Positions 59,166 to 64,000 of a DNA stretch of 64,000 nucleotides are shown one piece after another. Made by a program: the position numbers and the translations under genes. This DNA is from JAGQSZ01 sp049647585 (GTDB lineage Bacteria > Actinomycetota > Acidimicrobiia > Acidimicrobiales > Microtrichaceae). The notes below the pieces were generated by a model that made no database searches, had not been told where the DNA came from, and worked only from the letters and a program-made list of their open reading frames with translations. How positions within the stretch are numbered: the stretch's first letter is position 1; the number at the start of each line of letters is the position of its first letter. The stretch covers positions 145,389 to 209,388 of the forward strand of contig JBARXY010000041.1 of the NCBI GenBank assembly GCA_049647585.1, in the 5' to 3' direction.

Positions 59166-60521
59166 TCACGTTCTACCGAGCCCGATCGTGCTGATGGCTG
59201 CAGCCAGTGTCGGAACGCGCAGCAGCCGAATGTTTAAATCGACGTCGGGGGCCGAGCGGGGAACCACCGCGGCTTTGAAACCAAGGCGGGCTGCCTCTGC
59301 CAGCCGGCGCTCGAGCCGACCGACCTGGCGAATCTCTCCACCCAGGCCGACTTCGCCGCATGCGACGACCGAATCATCAAGAGCGATCCCTGACACTGCT
59401 GAAGCCAACGCCAGACAAACGGCCAGATCTGCGCCGGGCTCCACGACCTTCACGCCTCCCACAGCATTGGCATAGACATCCAGATGTTGGATCCTGACGC
59501 CTGCCCGTCGATCCAGCACCGCGAGCAGCAGAGCGAGTCGCCCGCCATCAAGGCCCTGGGATGACCTGCGGGGTTGGGGCAGGTTTGTGCTGACGACGAG
59601 AGTCTGGACCTCTACGAGCAGAGGTCGGTGCCCGTCGAGCGCTGGTGTGACGATCGAGCCGGGCACTCCCGGGCGTCTGTCCCCGATGAAGAGCCCGGAC
59701 GGGTCTGGCACGACCTCAAGGCCATCGTTGACCATGGTGAACAGGCCCAGTTCCTCAGTCGACCCGAAACGGTGCTTATGTGCCCGCAGAACACGCAGGG
59801 CATTGTGCCTGTCGCCTTCGAATCCGAGCACCGTGTCGACGACGTGTTCGAGCGCCCTGGGGCCGGCCAGCTGACCGTCCTTGGTGACGTGTCCGACCAG
59901 TATTACCGCCGTACCGGTCGTCTTGGCTGCCTGGACCAGCCGGTGAGCACACTCGCGCACCTGGGTCACCGAACCCGGCGCAGAATTGAACACCGGATCG
60001 TGGAGGGTCTGGATGGAGTCGACCACGCAGATCTGAGGTCGGATTTCGGTTATGTGGTGGATGACGTTGGGCAGAGACGTCTCGGCGGCCAACAAAAGGT
60101 TCTCGTTCAGTGCGCCGAGGCGGTCGGCACGAAGCCGCACCTGATCCGCCGATTCCTCACCGGTGATGTAGAGAACCGTCGCCCCAGCCGTTGCCCGAGC
60201 CCCCATCATCTGGAGCACGAGTGTGGATTTTCCGACTCCCGGCTCCCCGCCCAGAAGGGTCACGCTTCCGGGAACGAGTCCTCCGCCAAGCACGCGGTCG
60301 ACCTCGGCGATGCCACTGGTGACTGGTTGCCCGCCGTGGGATCGAACCGCAGTGATCGGAACCGGCGGAACCGGTGGTTCGCCCTGAAGTGCCGCGGGTG
60401 TTGGCTCATCCAACTCCTCGGCCATGGTGTTCCACTGACCACAAGTGGTGCACTGCCCCGCCCACTTCGGTGCACCGGCACCACATTCCATACATCTGAA
60501 GACAGTCCGGGTTCTGGCCAT
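59166..60521 (-). CDS. radA: DNA repair protein RadA
   Basis: 451 residues. N-terminal C4 zinc finger (CMECGAGAPKWAGQC-TTC), RecA-like ATPase with Walker A GGEPGVGKSTL (~90), Walker B, the KNRFG-like motif (HKHRFGSTEELGLF, Lys/Asn variant), and a Lon-protease-like C-terminal domain (GGVKVVEPGADLAVCLALAS). It promotes branch migration in recombination repair; in Bacillus it binds and regulates DisA. Confidence 0.95.
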   Translation of the reverse strand: MARTRTVFRCMECGAGAPKWAGQCTTCGQWNTMAEELDEPTPAALQGEPPVPPVPITAVRSHGGQPVTSGIAEVDRVLGGGLVPGSVTLLGGEPGVGKSTLVLQMMGARATAGATVLYITGEESADQVRLRADRLGALNENLLLAAETSLPNVIHHITEIRPQICVVDSIQTLHDPVFNSAPGSVTQVRECAHRLVQAAKTTGTAVILVGHVTKDGQLAGPRALEHVVDTVLGFEGDRHNALRVLRAHKHRFGSTEELGLFTMVNDGLEVVPDPSGLFIGDRRPGVPGSIVTPALDGHRPLLVEVQTLVVSTNLPQPRRSSQGLDGGRLALLLAVLDRRAGVRIQHLDVYANAVGGVKVVEPGADLAVCLALASAVSGIALDDSVVACGEVGLGGEIRQVGRLERRLAEAARLGFKAAVVPRSAPDVDLNIRLLRVPTLAAAISTIGLGRT

Positions 60522-60609
60522 GGCGATTCAAACTAGATGCCGCCAGTGACAGCCAACGCGGCAGGCGTCTAAGCCGGTTGTCGGAGGAGACCAGGTGAGG
60601 TGCGACCTG

Positions 60610-61377
60610 TCAGCGTCGAGCCCGTCTCAGGGCGACGCCCGCCAGGGCCAGAGCTATGACCACCAGAGCAACTCCCGACCCAATCAGGACCAGGACGCCA
60701 GGCTGGGAATCCGTTGCGGTGGCTGTCAGATTTTTCGATGTCGGCTTTCCGGAATCGATCGGGAAGTTCCATCGGACCCGATCCCCGACCGAAGTGCCGT
60801 TCGAGGTGACTTTCCCCCCGGGAAGACCGACTGTCACGCTCAGCGTTGCTGAATCACCAGTTCCACGTTCGGTCTTGAGTTGGTCGGGCGTTCGCCCCAG
60901 AGCAAGCCCGCCCAGAGCTTCCTTGAGCGCGGGATCTGAGAACTGCTCGAGCGATCCGCTCAGCTCGACGTCAGCGCGCAGCCGGTATTCGGTGGATGCG
61001 AATCCGTTGCCGAGGTCGAGCTTCACATTCGAGAAGATGCCCGGAGTGTCCGCCGAGTGGCCACCGATCTCGGTCAGTACGGCTTCGAGTTCACCCGGCG
61101 ACGCGAAGCTCCTGACTGCCTTCAGGGTGACATCACCGGAATCCCGCCCGGTCACAGGCTCTGCGACCTTCCAGCCCGCTGCTCGGAGGTCATCGACCTT
61201 GACCGCTTCTTTCGGGTCTCCGAGCTTGGCGGCGGCGTCACGGTCGAGGACCACGGAAACCGTCACTTCTCCGGCTCCGTCCGGGTCGACGTCAATCAAC
61301 ACGTCCGCGCGCATCCGGCACGCGGTTGGAACCACCACCAGAATGAAGCCGAGCACTACAAGAACGAGCCGTCGCAC
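60610..61377 (-). CDS. LppM-like lipoprotein
   Basis: 255 residues. Lipoprotein signal MRRLVLVVLGFILVVVPTAC, then an LppM (DUF3153-type) beta-rich domain beginning MRADVLIDVDPDGAGEVTV, and a C-terminal membrane helix (~228-248, GVLVLIGSGVALVVIALALA) with basic tail. Mycobacterial LppM affects lipid metabolism and phagosome control; whether that applies here is unknown. Confidence 0.75.
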   Translation of the reverse strand: MRRLVLVVLGFILVVVPTACRMRADVLIDVDPDGAGEVTVSVVLDRDAAAKLGDPKEAVKVDDLRAAGWKVAEPVTGRDSGDVTLKAVRSFASPGELEAVLTEIGGHSADTPGIFSNVKLDLGNGFASTEYRLRADVELSGSLEQFSDPALKEALGGLALGRTPDQLKTERGTGDSATLSVTVGLPGGKVTSNGTSVGDRVRWNFPIDSGKPTSKNLTATATDSQPGVLVLIGSGVALVVIALALAGVALRRARR

Positions 61378-61454
61378 GGCGGCCGACGTTAGTGGCCCAC
61401 CTGCGACGGCTCGTTCCGTCTCAATAAATTGTCTGACTCAAACCGGTCAGTCGC

Positions 61455-63986
<2,532 letters not shown>

Positions 63987-64000
63987 GTGGCTGCCTCCAT

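Overview
The window is GC-rich DNA from a high-GC Gram-positive actinobacterium. The right third carries rlmB, ispF, ispD, disA, radA and clpC, a neighbourhood that Mycobacterium tuberculosis also keeps together. Many start codons are GTG, and there are RskA-type and other ECF sigma/anti-sigma pairs. The class Acidimicrobiia (Ilumatobacter or Microthrix-like) would fit, but that is inference from gene style, not proof.

Region 1 (1-10.35 kb) looks like the right end of a decayed integrated element loaded with defence-type cargo. It holds a SIR2-like NADase gene broken by a frameshift, a glycine-rich-domain gene overlapping into a gene with a diadenylate-cyclase (DAC) fold, an excisionase-like HTH gene, the first ~35 codons of a MobF relaxase, an unknown frameshifted gene coupled to a trypsin-like protease, and then a TIGR02391/Ymh protein, an OGG-fold protein, a small membrane protein and a RibD-like deaminase. 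It ends in the 3' portion of a tRNA-Thr(TGT) gene next to a ~133 bp repeat that is also present at 1.38 kb.

Region 2 (10.35-19.5 kb) is accessory DNA: a NERD nuclease-domain protein, a membrane gene split by an amber codon, a DUF4262 protein, a macrodomain hydrolase, PIN/Phd and HepT/MntA toxin-antitoxin pairs, a cell-surface ice-binding protein, and a CHASE-GGDEF-EAL enzyme. A ~475 bp duplication brackets the PIN-to-EAL segment; one copy encodes an intact membrane protein and the other a single-nonsense pseudogene.

Region 3 (19.7-33.6 kb) has a large SARP/BTAD-ATPase regulator and a hemerythrin protein. Then comes a minus-strand operon: fasciclin lipoprotein, branched-chain-type solute-binding lipoprotein, a single 1120-residue polypeptide holding all four ABC-transporter domains, an SRPBCC protein and an SDR. 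Divergent from it is a CarH-like B12-binding regulator followed by carotenoid-type glycosyltransferase and acyltransferase genes.

Region 4 (33.7-52.9 kb) contains mostly small enzymes, an ADP-ribosylglycohydrolase fused to a dual-specificity phosphatase, Nei glycosylase, and a SigK/RskA locus. In that locus three promoters of the form CCAATCC-N16-CGAA(C/T) serve the sigma gene, a molybdopterin oxidoreductase and a fasciclin lipoprotein. A second ECF sigma/anti-sigma pair has its own GCAACC-N16-CGTCTT promoter. ClC channel, secreted lipase, LemA and DUF2207 genes follow.

Region 5 (52.9-64 kb) is housekeeping: rlmB, ispF, a TauE-type transporter, ispD, a Crp/Fnr regulator, dienelactone hydrolase, disA, radA, an LppM-like lipoprotein and clpC.
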